A stretch of 64,000 bases of DNA from Bacteroidota bacterium (GTDB lineage Bacteria; Bacteroidota; Bacteroidia; JACCXN01): assembly GCA_013696965.1 (NCBI GenBank), contig JACCXN010000091.1:62001-126000 (forward strand), read 5' to 3'. Positions 37,047 to 46,548 of the stretch are shown here, piece by piece; the stretch's first letter is position 1; each line of letters begins with the position of its first letter. The notes under the pieces are model-generated. The model had not been told where the DNA came from and ran no database searches. It saw only the letters and a program-made list of their open reading frames with translations. The translations under genes and the position numbers were made by a program.

Positions 37047-39899
37047 ATGCCAAAACAAGATATAAGTTCATTAGATCCTAAAAAATTCATCATTATAAAG
37101 GGTGCCAGGGTTCACAACCTCAAGAATGTGTCTATTGCCCTGCCCCGCAATAAATTTATTGTTATTACCGGTTTATCCGGCTCGGGTAAATCCTCCCTGG
37201 CCTTTGACACTTTGTTTGCCGAGGGCCAAAGGCGCTATGTGGAGAGCCTTTCCAGCTATGCCAGGCAGTTTTTGGGAAAAATAGACAAGCCTGATGTTGA
37301 TTACATAAAAGGAATTTCGCCCGCTATTGCCATTGAACAAAAAGTAATTACAAGAAGCTCAAGATCAACGGTTGGAACAACTACAGAAATTTTCGATTAT
37401 TTAAAACTTTTGTTTTCAAGAATAGGAAAAACATACTCTCCAGTATCAGGCAAAGTAGTAAAAAGGGATTCTGCTATGGATGTGGTGGATGTTATTAATT
37501 CATTTCCAGAAAACACTAAAGTAGCCCTTTACGCTCCTCCTGTTATTCCTGCGGGTAGAAAAATAAAAGAACACCTTAAGGTTTTATTGCAGCAGGGAAT
37601 AACCAGGATTAAACATAAGGATGAAATTATAACCATTGAAGACTTCCTTTCATCCACTGCCAGTGAAAAAGATCAGGTACTTATTTTAGTGGATCGTTTT
37701 TCTGTTCAAAAGGAAAATGATGAAAACAAGGTAAGAATTGCCGATTCGGTTCAAACTGCCTTTTTTGAAGGCGCGGGAGAATGTATGGTGGAAATGTTTT
37801 TGGAGGGGGGAGAAACTAAAATGCATTCATTCAATAACCGTTTCGAGGCTGATGGAATCATCTTTGAGGAGCCAACAGTACATTTCTTTAGTTTTAACAA
37901 TCCTATTGGTGCATGTAAAACCTGTGAGGGCTTTGGAAGCATTATCGGAATTGATGAAGATCTAGTAATTCCTGATAAAAGTTTATCGGTTTTTGAAGAT
38001 GCTATTGTTTGCTGGAAAGGGGAGAAAATGAAGGAATGGAAAGAAAAACTAATCCATTGTAGCAGCAAATTCGATTTTCCAATTCACAGGCCTTATTATG
38101 AACTCTCAAAAAAAGAAATTCAACTCATTTGGAATGGAAATAAATATTTCCAGGGATTAAATGATTTTTTCAAATTTCTTGAAGAACAAAGTTATAAGAT
38201 TCAGTATAGGGTAATGTTATCTAGATTCAGGGGGAAAGCAATATGCCCTGAATGCCTGGGAACTAGATTAAGAAAGGATGCATCTTACGTTAAAGTGGAT
38301 AATTATTCAATTATTGATATTGTTTTATTACCAATTGAAGATGTAATTGAAGTTTTTAAAAAAATTAAACTGAATGAATATGATACTCAGGTAGCAAGTC
38401 GATTATTAATTGAAATTAACAACAGGCTTAAATTCATGGATAAGGTTGGGCTTGGTTACCTAACCCTTAACCGTTTATCAAACACACTTTCGGGGGGTGA
38501 ATCACAGAGGATCAATTTAGCTACTTCTCTTGGAAGTAGTCTTGTTGGATCAATGTATATTCTTGATGAGCCTAGTATAGGACTTCACCCCAGAGATACT
38601 CACAGAATGATTGAAGTTTTGATAGCATTGAAAAATGCTGGAAATACCGTAATTGTAGTGGAACATGATGAGGAGATAATGAAAGCAGCAGATCAGTTAA
38701 TTGATATGGGACCATTAGCAGGAAGCCTTGGAGGAGAATTGATTTTTCAAGGAAACCATCAGGATATTCTTGTAGAGGAAAAAAGCCTTACAGCAAGGTA
38801 TTTAACAGGAAAAGATTTTATCTCCATTCCTGAAAGAAGAAGAACCTGGACAAGGTTTATTGAAATTAAAGGGGCCAGGGAAAACAACCTGAAAAACATT
38901 GATGTAAAAATCCCTTTGCATACACTAACAGTCATTACAGGAGTAAGCGGATCAGGCAAGAGCACATTGGTTAAAAAAATATTATATCCTGCTTTAAAAA
39001 AAATGCATAGTGGTTATGGAGAAAAAACAGGAAATCACGATAAGATCGAAGGAAACATCCGGGCTGTTGAGGCTGTAGAGTTTATAGATCAAAATCCAAT
39101 TGGAAAATCAACCCGGTCGAATCCGGTAACCTATGTTAAGGCATATGATGAAATCAGGGCTTTATTTGCCAATATTCCGCTTGCTAAAAACAAGAGCTAC
39201 AAACCCTCGCATTTTTCTTTTAATGTTGAGGGCGGAAGATGCGATGTGTGTGATGGAGAGGGCGAAGTGAAAATAGAAATGCAGTTTATGGCAGACATTC
39301 ATCTTGTTTGCGAGACTTGTAAGGGAAAAAGATTTAAAGATGAAATTCTTGAAATTGAATTCCAGGGAAAAAACATTTCTGATGTACTTGATATGACTGT
39401 GGATGATGCCATTGACTTTTTCGCATCAAACATGAATAAAGAAAACCCAAAAGAAAGTACTTTTGAAAGAAAAGTGGTGGAAAAACTAAAGCCTTTGCAA
39501 GAAGTTGGTTTAGGTTATGTTCATTTGGGGCAATCCTCCAATACTTTGAGCGGTGGCGAGGCCCAGAGAATTAAGCTTGCCTCTTTTTTGAGTTTGGGAA
39601 CATCGGCCTCCCCTACTCTTTTCATTTTTGATGAACCAACTACTGGTTTGCATTTTCACGATATTAAAAAATTGTTAACTGCCTTTAACGCCTTAATTGA
39701 AAAAGGACATTCACTGGTAGTGATTGAGCATAATGTGGAAATCATTAAATCAGGAGATTGGATTATTGATTTGGGGCCTGAAGGAGGAAACAAGGGAGGA
39801 GAATTAATATTCCAAGGAACTCCTGAGGACTTAGTTCATTGTGAGGGATCGTATACCGGTAAATTTTTGAAAGGCAAAATACCTGAAAAGGTGAATTAA
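37047..39899 (+). CDS. uvrA: UvrABC system protein A
   Basis: A 950-residue damage-recognition ATPase with two ABC modules. The first Walker A is GLSGSGKSS at residues 42-50, with signature LSGGESQRINLA near 485. The second is GVSGSGKST near 632, with LSGGEAQRIKLA near 835. Zinc-binding CxxC pairs include CKTCEGFG near 291, CPECLGTR near 402, and CDVCDGEG with CETCKGKR near 733 and 758. UvrA2 with UvrB finds bulky lesions in nucleotide excision repair. The length is typical and no frame problem is seen. Confidence 0.97.
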   Translation: MPKQDISSLDPKKFIIIKGARVHNLKNVSIALPRNKFIVITGLSGSGKSSLAFDTLFAEGQRRYVESLSSYARQFLGKIDKPDVDYIKGISPAIAIEQKVITRSSRSTVGTTTEIFDYLKLLFSRIGKTYSPVSGKVVKRDSAMDVVDVINSFPENTKVALYAPPVIPAGRKIKEHLKVLLQQGITRIKHKDEIITIEDFLSSTASEKDQVLILVDRFSVQKENDENKVRIADSVQTAFFEGAGECMVEMFLEGGETKMHSFNNRFEADGIIFEEPTVHFFSFNNPIGACKTCEGFGSIIGIDEDLVIPDKSLSVFEDAIVCWKGEKMKEWKEKLIHCSSKFDFPIHRPYYELSKKEIQLIWNGNKYFQGLNDFFKFLEEQSYKIQYRVMLSRFRGKAICPECLGTRLRKDASYVKVDNYSIIDIVLLPIEDVIEVFKKIKLNEYDTQVASRLLIEINNRLKFMDKVGLGYLTLNRLSNTLSGGESQRINLATSLGSSLVGSMYILDEPSIGLHPRDTHRMIEVLIALKNAGNTVIVVEHDEEIMKAADQLIDMGPLAGSLGGELIFQGNHQDILVEEKSLTARYLTGKDFISIPERRRTWTRFIEIKGARENNLKNIDVKIPLHTLTVITGVSGSGKSTLVKKILYPALKKMHSGYGEKTGNHDKIEGNIRAVEAVEFIDQNPIGKSTRSNPVTYVKAYDEIRALFANIPLAKNKSYKPSHFSFNVEGGRCDVCDGEGEVKIEMQFMADIHLVCETCKGKRFKDEILEIEFQGKNISDVLDMTVDDAIDFFASNMNKENPKESTFERKVVEKLKPLQEVGLGYVHLGQSSNTLSGGEAQRIKLASFLSLGTSASPTLFIFDEPTTGLHFHDIKKLLTAFNALIEKGHSLVVIEHNVEIIKSGDWIIDLGPEGGNKGGELIFQGTPEDLVHCEGSYTGKFLKGKIPEKVN

Positions 39900-39979
39900 T
39901 TCAGAATTCTTTTTCATTTGAAAGGGTATCAAAATAAAGAAAAATTGAACTGCAGTTTTTTAATTATTTAAACAGGCTA

Positions 39980-41017
39980 TTAAAACGGGGCTGGTTTGTT
40001 TAAAACAATCTTAATGTTTAAGCGCAATATTTCAGCCATGGAATTGCATTTTAGAAACATTTTGGATTCATGTTGTTTTGATAACTCTTCCCTGAGTTGA
40101 ACTATTTTCTCTTTAGATGAGATTGTATCCAGGTTTAAATTATCCATTAAATCCTTCATTCGGTAACGGTTTGATTGAAGCCTTTTTCCAATCAATGTTC
40201 TTTCTTCAAATTGATATTGCTTAATTGTTTGAGGGTTCAGAAGTTCGGAGCAAAGTTTTACCAGTTCGCTATTTTCCTTATAAAACTGGGGCAAATAAAG
40301 GCTTTTTCTTCCCTCATAGGATTGCTGGTCAAAATCGATGGCCCTTATGCGGTATTGTTCATCTTCAAAATCGGGGGTAATGTCAATTACATAATTGTAG
40401 GAACGCATGTCACCTAAAAGCCGGACAAAACAGCGCTCATTGAATTTCACAAATTCTTTGGCAATCCTTACTTTATTCACTCTTTCGGTAACTAAATATT
40501 CAAGGATAAAATTATCTCCTGGAATTCCTGCAATGTGTTCCTCTATAAGTGTTTCTTTTGATACAAAATAATTAATGTGATTTGGAGAAAGCATGTGTTC
40601 AAGTTCCAATCCATAGATCCTTGAAGCATCGGCCCTTTTAATATAGAAATAATCATAATTATCGTTAAGCTGATTCACTATTCTAACTCTAAAGGGTTTT
40701 GAATTTCCAAAAGTGCAAAAGTCAATGCGATCCACATAAAGGTGTTCCATTACAGAAATGTCGCCATCGGTTTTCAACAATGAATACATTTGGGTTAATC
40801 CTGTATTAAGTTCCTCATTACGGTATGGATCATAAAATATAGTTTCCCATAATGTGTCCTTGCCATATTTATCAATAAGAGGAAAAGCCTGAGCATACTG
40901 AAGCAAATCATTGTAATAAATGGTTAAATTAACAACTCGTTTGTATTTATCAAGGTATTGAAAAAGCCTTTCGTTTATTTTATAATAGGGCTTTTTTTTG
41001 GAGATATTGTTAATCAT
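39980..41017 (-). CDS. Protein of unknown family with kinase-like motifs
   Basis: A 345-residue soluble protein I do not recognise. Internal motifs resemble aminoglycoside-phosphotransferase/HipA-type kinases: a strand with Lys127 (YFYIKRAD), a hinge-like LIEEHIAGIPGDNFI at about 157-171, a catalytic-loop-like LGDMRSYN with Asp203 and Asn208 (the same D-x4-N spacing as HGDxHxxN), and AIDFD (Asp228, Asp230) in the place of the metal-binding IDxD. The N-terminal 100 residues and the C-terminal helical 80 residues match nothing I know. The kinase reading is inference from motif spacing. It is monocistronic, convergent with uvrA. Confidence 0.7.
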   Translation of the reverse strand: MINNISKKKPYYKINERLFQYLDKYKRVVNLTIYYNDLLQYAQAFPLIDKYGKDTLWETIFYDPYRNEELNTGLTQMYSLLKTDGDISVMEHLYVDRIDFCTFGNSKPFRVRIVNQLNDNYDYFYIKRADASRIYGLELEHMLSPNHINYFVSKETLIEEHIAGIPGDNFILEYLVTERVNKVRIAKEFVKFNERCFVRLLGDMRSYNYVIDITPDFEDEQYRIRAIDFDQQSYEGRKSLYLPQFYKENSELVKLCSELLNPQTIKQYQFEERTLIGKRLQSNRYRMKDLMDNLNLDTISSKEKIVQLREELSKQHESKMFLKCNSMAEILRLNIKIVLNKPAPF

Positions 41018-41150
41018 TTAGGACGTATTGGATGTAATCTAAAAGGATATATTAATCTTTGGTTCTTTGAGGATTTTGGATTAAGCAAAAGGATCAAATA
41101 TAAATTTAAAACCTTTTATAGAAAGATACCCTACTATTTCTAATTATTTA

Positions 41151-42920
41151 TCAATCATTATAGGTTCCTTTAAATTGAAGTTCAAATAATTTTCTGTATT
41201 GCCCATCAATTTTAAGTAATTCTTGATGGCTTCCCGATTCTACAATTTGCCCCTGGGAGAGTACTATAATTTTATCTGCCTTTTGCACGGTAGCAAGCCG
41301 GTGTGCAATTATTATGGAAGTTCTATTTTCTGTAATTTTATCAATAGCGTATTGAATAAGCTGTTCGGATCCTGTATCAACCGAGGAGGTAGCCTCATCA
41401 AGAATCAATATTTTTGGATTGTAAACATAAGCCCTGATAAAGGAAATTAATTGCCTTTGACCAACTGAAAGCATTCCTCCCCTTTCCATTACATTAAAAT
41501 CATATCCACCAGGGAGTTTAATAATAAAATCATGAGCACCTACAATTTTGGCCGCTTCTATTACCTCATCCCTGGTTATATCCGGATTATTCAATGTAAT
41601 GTTATTTAAAACAGAACCTGAAAAAAGAAAAACATCCTGTAATACCACAGCAATATTGTCTCTGATTGAACTAATCTTGTAATCCTTTAGTTCCTGATTA
41701 TCAACCAATATTTGGCCTTTCTGGTATTCATAAAACCTTCCAAGCACATTTATAATGGATGTTTTTCCTGAGCCTGTAGAACCAATCAAAGCAAGGGTTT
41801 CTCCCTTTTTAGCGGTAAAGGAAACACCCTTTAAAACATAATCTTCCTCATTGTATGCAAACCACACATTATTAAATTCAATGTTTCCCTGCACCTTATC
41901 CATACTATTTGTACCGGTATCCTGAATATATGCGTGAGTATCCATCACTTTAAAAACCCGCTCGGAACTTACCATTCCCATTTGAAGGACATTGAATTTA
42001 TCAGCAAGTTCACGGATAGGCCTAAAAAGCATGTGCAGGAAAAGTATGAATGCCGTTAATGTTCCCAGTGTAACACCCTCTACTTGTCGAATAATCGAGT
42101 TTGCTCCCCACCAAATAAGTAAACCAATGGAAACTGCGGAAAGAATTTCAACAACAGGCAAAAACACGGAATAATGCCAAACAGATCTAATATTGGCATC
42201 ACGATGACGCATATTGATGTGTTTAAACTTGTCCATCTCAGTTTCTTCCCTATTGAATATTTGAACAATGCTCATTCCTGTAATATGTTCCTGAACAAAT
42301 GCATTGAGATTTGCAACCTGAGTCCTTACATCCTGAAAAGCAGATTTAATAGCATTTTTAAAAACCCATGCACTGAATATCAATACAGGCAGCACGGATA
42401 AACTAATCAGTGTTAGTTTAATATTGAGAAAAAACATTACCCCTACAATTACAAAGATCTTTAATAAGTCACCAATAATTACCAAAAGACCTTCGGAGAA
42501 AATATCAGCTATAGTTTCAATATCAGAAATTGAGCGTGTTACCAATGTTCCTATTGGAGTTCTATCAAAATACTTTAATTTGAAACTCAAAAGGTGTTTG
42601 TAAACATCTACCCTTAAATCCTTTATAACTGTTTGCCCAAGCCAGTTTGCCATAAAGGTATTGTTGTATTGAACAATTGCCTCTACAAACAGCAATGCAG
42701 TCATAATTAGCGTCATTGTCAATAAACCAGAGGCATTGGAAAGTAAAATAAAATTATCAAAAGTATATTTAATTAACCATGGTCTTAAAGGCGCTAAAAC
42801 AGCAAGTAAAATTGTAGTAAAACAAGTAAGGAAAAAAGTTCTATTGTATGGTTTTACATATTTCAACACCCTTTTTAGCAGGAATAAATCTACTGCTTTC
42901 CCAGTAACGCTTTTACTCAT
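41151..42920 (-). CDS. ABC exporter, fused permease and ATPase (MsbA-like)
   Basis: A 589-residue half-transporter. Residues about 20-310 form six membrane helices (ABC_membrane), and residues about 345-585 are the nucleotide-binding domain with Walker A GSTGSGKTS near 372, signature LSVGQRQLISFIRA near 475 (with LSVGQ in place of LSGGQ), and Walker B ILILDEATSSVD near 500. It would work as a homodimer, or as a heterodimer with a partner elsewhere, exporting lipids or drugs. It overlaps the truA stop by 4 bp (ATGA), indicating translational coupling. Confidence 0.92.
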   Translation of the reverse strand: MSKSVTGKAVDLFLLKRVLKYVKPYNRTFFLTCFTTILLAVLAPLRPWLIKYTFDNFILLSNASGLLTMTLIMTALLFVEAIVQYNNTFMANWLGQTVIKDLRVDVYKHLLSFKLKYFDRTPIGTLVTRSISDIETIADIFSEGLLVIIGDLLKIFVIVGVMFFLNIKLTLISLSVLPVLIFSAWVFKNAIKSAFQDVRTQVANLNAFVQEHITGMSIVQIFNREETEMDKFKHINMRHRDANIRSVWHYSVFLPVVEILSAVSIGLLIWWGANSIIRQVEGVTLGTLTAFILFLHMLFRPIRELADKFNVLQMGMVSSERVFKVMDTHAYIQDTGTNSMDKVQGNIEFNNVWFAYNEEDYVLKGVSFTAKKGETLALIGSTGSGKTSIINVLGRFYEYQKGQILVDNQELKDYKISSIRDNIAVVLQDVFLFSGSVLNNITLNNPDITRDEVIEAAKIVGAHDFIIKLPGGYDFNVMERGGMLSVGQRQLISFIRAYVYNPKILILDEATSSVDTGSEQLIQYAIDKITENRTSIIIAHRLATVQKADKIIVLSQGQIVESGSHQELLKIDGQYRKLFELQFKGTYND

Positions 42921-43666
42921 AACATCAAGCCCTCCGGATAGGTAACTTTATCTAAAAACAATCCACAAGCAGGAACAGAAAAACCCGCAGCAGTACGATC
43001 TTTATTCTCTATGATTTTTTTAAAACCATCAGTAGTTAATTTATTTTTTCCAATGTCAATCATTGTTCCTACAATTGCCCTTACCATGTTTCTTAAAAAA
43101 CGATCGGCTGTAATGGTAAACAAAATGTGATCATCCTGTTTTGCCCATTTAGCATCTATTATTTTGCAAACATTTGTTTTTACATGTGTACCTGTTTTGC
43201 AAAAGCAACTAAAATCAGAATAATCAAAAAGCAGAGCTGATGCACTATTCATTTGTTCCAAATTCAATAATCCTGGATAATAATAAGCCGTATCGAAATT
43301 AAATGGATCTTTTTTTTGTACAATATAATATTTATATGTCCTGGAAACTGCATCATAGCGTGCATGCGAATGCTCCACGACTTTAACAATTTTTTTTATA
43401 GCTATATCTTTAGGCAAAAGTCTATTTAATTTGAAAGTAAAATCGGGATGAATTAAATCTGCTCTTTCTGCATCAAAATGAGCGTAAAAATCCCTGGCGT
43501 GCACACCTGTATCAGTTCTTCCGCATCCTGTTGATTCTATTTTTTCTTCAAATATCAAAGTCATTGCATTATTAAGTTCTGCCTGAACTGAATGTGCGTT
43601 TTGCTGAATCTGCCAGCCGTGATACCTGGTTCCCTTGTATGCTAATTGAATAAAATAACGCTGCAA
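42917..43666 (-). CDS. truA: tRNA pseudouridine(38-40) synthase TruA
   Basis: A 249-residue protein with the catalytic Asp motif GCGRTDTGVHARDFYAHFD, in part GRTDTGVHA, near residue 50 and RFLRNMVRAIVGTMIDIGK near residue 195. The N-terminal YKGTRYHGWQIQ is standard. TruA converts U38-U40 in the tRNA anticodon stem-loop to pseudouridine. It is the first gene of a two-gene unit with the ABC exporter, overlapping it by 4 bp. Confidence 0.96.
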   Translation of the reverse strand: MQRYFIQLAYKGTRYHGWQIQQNAHSVQAELNNAMTLIFEEKIESTGCGRTDTGVHARDFYAHFDAERADLIHPDFTFKLNRLLPKDIAIKKIVKVVEHSHARYDAVSRTYKYYIVQKKDPFNFDTAYYYPGLLNLEQMNSASALLFDYSDFSCFCKTGTHVKTNVCKIIDAKWAKQDDHILFTITADRFLRNMVRAIVGTMIDIGKNKLTTDGFKKIIENKDRTAAGFSVPACGLFLDKVTYPEGLML

Positions 43667-43893
43667 TTTTTGCTTTTAATAATGAACATGCAAAATTACT
43701 AAAAGCTTAAAGAAATAAGGGCGTATATTTTTCTTTCTTTAATTAATTATTGAAAATTTAATTATTATACAGATTTTTTCAGAATTTAGGCAAGCAAGAA
43801 AGTGATAAAAAGGTAATTATCAAAATGGAAAAGAGTGAATAAATAAAAAGATTTTTACTGATTTAACAATCCATTTTCCATTGCTCTTTTCTT

Positions 43894-43927
43894 AAAAACA
43901 AGACTACAAAAAGTCTTGTTTTTTTTA
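43894..43927 (+). terminator. Orphan intrinsic terminator
   Basis: AAAACAAGACT, short loop, AGTCTTGTTTTTTTT: a clean stem with a T run on the plus strand and an A run that also allows minus-strand use. No coding gene ends here on either strand. Confidence 0.75.
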
Positions 43928-44138
43928 CACATTTAATTTTTATTCATTTTTATTCATACAGCTATTCTAATTGCATGCGAATGAATTTTCATATCACCAT
44001 TCATTTTTATTAAATTTGCTTTTTTCTATTGAAAAAAGCATCGAAATTTTACTTATTAACCTGAGTTCGATTATAATTACTTTTCTTCCAATTTGTCAGA
44101 GATTCCACTTTCCGTCCGGAATGACTGTCATCGCAGAA

Positions 44139-44197
44139 ATGAAGCACGGTGTAATTAGGAATCAGTATCAGTATCAGATTGCAGGAGTTTCATTTAA
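44139..44197 (+). repeat. Short dispersed repeat shared with 18457-18509
   Basis: ATGAAGC.C.G.GTAAT.AGGAATCA.TATC and GCAG.AGT.TCATTTA are common to both places at about 80 percent by eye, with an 8-bp AGTATC duplication in this copy. Both lie in non-coding DNA next to ATGAAATAG repeats. Confidence 0.45.
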
Positions 44198-44339
44198 TAA
44201 CCGAAATAAGGAAATAATGTTAAATTTTTATGTTTATGGTAACACCAAGGAATCCAAATCAAATAATTACAAATTGAGGAAAAAGCGGATAGAATATTTT
44301 AAGGATATAACTGTTAATGTATAAAAGTTGAAAAAAATT

Positions 44340-44501
44340 ATGAAATGCCATTTTACTTATGAATAACATGGTTATACTCTTTGACTATTAAAAGACGAAT
44401 TATACACATATGAAATAGCCATGCACGAACCGTTCACAAACGCTAATGAATATAACCTGGCTTTACCATATGACAATTAAAAAACAAATTATATACATAT
44501 G
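44340..44501 (+). repeat. ATGAAATAG repeat family, locus C (one degenerate and one full unit)
   Basis: A degenerate 70-bp unit starts at 44340 (ATGAAATGCCAT...GACTATTAAAAGACGAATTATACACAT), followed by an 89-bp unit from 44410 that lacks the GC palindrome. The second ends AAACAAATTATATACAT exactly at the ATG (44499) of the lipoprotein gene. Confidence 0.85.
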
Positions 44502-45233
44502 AAATATTGGTTCAAGATTTTAATTATCATGCCACTTTTGGTCCTATTTTTTTATAGTTGCAAAAAGGATGCAGGAGAAGGTGGAGGAGCTAGCATTTCG
44601 GGAAAACTGTTCAGTAAAAATTTTCATTCTCCTGAAGCTCCTTATACTGAAGATGACATTGAAGCAGACAAGAAAATTTACATAACTTATGGAGATGAAA
44701 AAATACCTGATGATGATACTCGGACAGGGATTGATGGTAGTTTTAAATTTTCATATTTAAGAAAAGGCACATACAACATTTTTACATATTCCCTTAATCC
44801 GGCATCCGCTTCTGATGATAGTGAAATACCGGTTATACAAACGGTAGAAATAACAAAAAACAATCAGCAGATAACACTTGATGATCTTGTTATTTATGAA
44901 AAGGCCGATAACAATGGCAGTTCTACCATAAGAGGAAGAGTGTTTGTGAAAAAATACATCTCATCCTTTACTTTTGTTGTTGATTCCTTTTATGTTGCAG
45001 ATGAAGATGTATTTGCCGTGTATGGCAGAGAATTTGGAATTAGCAAAAGGATAAGAACCTCACATGATGGTTCATTTGAATTTTCTAACCTTAGAAAAGG
45101 CACCTATAGTATTTACGTTCTTTCAAAAGATAAGGAAATGCAAACCTCAACAAATATCCCTGTTCTAAAAGAAGTTAAAATAACCGCAAACAACCAGGTA
45201 GTGGTTATGCCAGATATAGTTATAGCTAAATAA
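44499..45233 (+). CDS. Lipoprotein with two tandem CarboxypepD_reg-like domains
   Basis: A 244-residue protein with a lipobox ending at Cys21 (FFYSC). Two similar beta-sandwich repeats follow: residues about 31-120 and about 135-243. Matching pieces are ISGKLFSKN / IRGRVFVKK, DGSFKFSYLRKGTYNIFTYS / DGSFEFSNLRKGTYSIYVLS, and EIPVIQTVEITKNNQQITLDDLVI / NIPVLKEVKITANNQVVVMPDIVI (quoted in part). This is an internal duplication of a carboxypeptidase-regulatory/SdrD_B-like fold, usually structural. It starts the 44.5-47.3 kb unit and lies 2 bp before the next gene. Confidence 0.82.
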   Translation: MKYWFKILIIMPLLVLFFYSCKKDAGEGGGASISGKLFSKNFHSPEAPYTEDDIEADKKIYITYGDEKIPDDDTRTGIDGSFKFSYLRKGTYNIFTYSLNPASASDDSEIPVIQTVEITKNNQQITLDDLVIYEKADNNGSSTIRGRVFVKKYISSFTFVVDSFYVADEDVFAVYGREFGISKRIRTSHDGSFEFSNLRKGTYSIYVLSKDKEMQTSTNIPVLKEVKITANNQVVVMPDIVIAK

Positions 45234-45235
45234 TC

Positions 45236-45805
45236 ATGAAAAATTTACTACTGTTTTTTTATATAGTTTCCTCTTTATTTGCATCAGAGTTATATGCTCA
45301 AAGTAAAAAAAACATTAAAAAAAACAAGATAGAAAGCTATAGGGAAGTAGTAACTGAAGGCATTGACGAAAAGCAAGTGACCTATACGGCTGTTGAAAAT
45401 AATTACAATCCCAATGGAAAATTAAACAGTGAGACTGTAAAAACAAAAGATGGAAAATTCAAAAAGAAAAGGATTATAACTTTCGACAAGTTGGGTAATG
45501 AAATTGAGGAAGAAATATACAACTCAGAAGGAAAACTAAAAGAAGTTATAAAAACCAAATACAAGGATGGAAAAAAAACAGAAGTAAGTACTTTCGATCC
45601 TAATCAAAAGCTCCTAACTAAACAAATGATTGTTTATAATAATCTTCAGGATAAGACCCAGGAAAAATTATTTGATGCCAGCGGTAAACTAATTGAAAAA
45701 ACAAATTACGAATACGATAAACGGGGGCTTAGAACCACCAAAACAATTTCAGATGGCAATGGGAAAATAATTTCCACAAGAAAATACGAATATCGTTTTT
45801 ATTGA
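45236..45805 (+). CDS. Secreted protein with YwqK-like / YD-type repeats
   Basis: A 189-residue protein with a signal peptide (residues 1-21, ending SELYAQ). The mature part is made of short beta repeats of the form NPNGKLNSETVKTKDGKF, NSEGKLKEVIKTKYKDGK, DPNQKLLTKQMIVYNNL, DASGKLIEKTNYEYDKRG, which resemble the antitoxin YwqK/MORN-like and YD repeat style of secreted beta-sheet proteins. It is highly charged. Function unknown. It overlaps the VTC frame region and is 2 bp after the lipoprotein gene, so co-transcription is very likely. Confidence 0.75.
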   Translation: MKNLLLFFYIVSSLFASELYAQSKKNIKKNKIESYREVVTEGIDEKQVTYTAVENNYNPNGKLNSETVKTKDGKFKKKRIITFDKLGNEIEEEIYNSEGKLKEVIKTKYKDGKKTEVSTFDPNQKLLTKQMIVYNNLQDKTQEKLFDASGKLIEKTNYEYDKRGLRTTKTISDGNGKIISTRKYEYRFY

Positions 45806-45813
45806 TTTTGAAC

Positions 45814-46548
45814 ATGCTTCAACAGTTTAAACAAATATCTCTTGCTGAAATGGATAAGGTAAAACTCCAAGACAGGGTTGATACTAAGTACTCCTTTCAG
45901 GCAAAACTACTTCCTGTTTTACTTGAAATGCTTTGCCCATTTTATAAAATTGTTGAAATAAATGGAAACAGGCTAAATAGTTATCATTCAATTTATTTTG
46001 ATACTCCCAAACTGGATATGTTTATTGACCATCACAGGGGAAAGAACAACAGGGTGAAAATACGCTTGCGTAATTATGTAGAATCAAATCTGAGCTTTTT
46101 TGAAATAAAAAAAAAGAACAATAAAGGAAGAACCATAAAAAACAGAATTAAGGTAAATGGTTTATCTGAAAAGCTTAATGAAGAATTAAAAAGTTTTTTA
46201 AATTCATTTGATTCAACTATCCCTCTGAATTTAACACAAACACTCACTGTAGATTACAATAGAATTACATTGGTTGGAATTAATGACCCCGAACGACTTA
46301 CCCTTGATATAAATCTTTCTTTTAATTCGGGTTCAAATTCATGCAATTTTAATAACATTGTGGTTGCTGAACTCAAGCAGGAAAAGCCAAATCCGTCTTC
46401 TATAGCAGTAAAAGCGCTGCATTCACTGCATATAAGGGAAGGATTTATGAGTAAATATTGCCTTGGCATAAGCTGTCTTTATAGTGGTGTTAAAAAAAAT
46501 TTATTTAATTCGCGTATCCGATACATTAAAAATCTCAACTCAATATGA
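45814..46548 (+). CDS. VTC-domain protein (polyphosphate polymerase-like)
   Basis: A 244-residue protein of the VTC/CYTH-like tunnel fold. It starts from the ATG at 45814 (MLQQFKQISLAEMDKVKLQDRVDTKYSF, in part VKLQDRVDTKYSF); a TTG at 45802 overlapping the previous stop is an alternative. Basic residues of the tunnel are visible in SYHSIYFDTPKLDMFIDHH, NNRVKIRLRNY and FFEIKKKNNKGRTIKNR, with an Arg/Lys/Glu pattern like that binding triphosphate in yeast Vtc4. Bacterial members often sit beside DUF4956 genes, as here. Polyphosphate synthesis is inferred from the family, not shown. Confidence 0.87.
   Translation: MLQQFKQISLAEMDKVKLQDRVDTKYSFQAKLLPVLLEMLCPFYKIVEINGNRLNSYHSIYFDTPKLDMFIDHHRGKNNRVKIRLRNYVESNLSFFEIKKKNNKGRTIKNRIKVNGLSEKLNEELKSFLNSFDSTIPLNLTQTLTVDYNRITLVGINDPERLTLDINLSFNSGSNSCNFNNIVVAELKQEKPNPSSIAVKALHSLHIREGFMSKYCLGISCLYSGVKKNLFNSRIRYIKNLNSI

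Larger units (their letters stand above)
43667..44339. other. Gene-poor spacer with an orphan terminator
   Basis: No credible gene is seen between truA and the repeat at 44340. A 117-codon ORF at 43971-44324 overlaps repeat-like DNA and lacks any recognisable protein character. The stretch includes the orphan hairpin at 43894-43927 and a 59-bp segment (44139-44197) similar to 18457-18509. Confidence 0.5.

Noticed and set aside
43971-44324. 117-codon plus-strand ORF
   Set aside because: It crosses the dispersed repeat at 44139-44197 and runs towards the ATGAAATAG repeat, has no recognisable domain, and its composition is that of AT-rich spacer.
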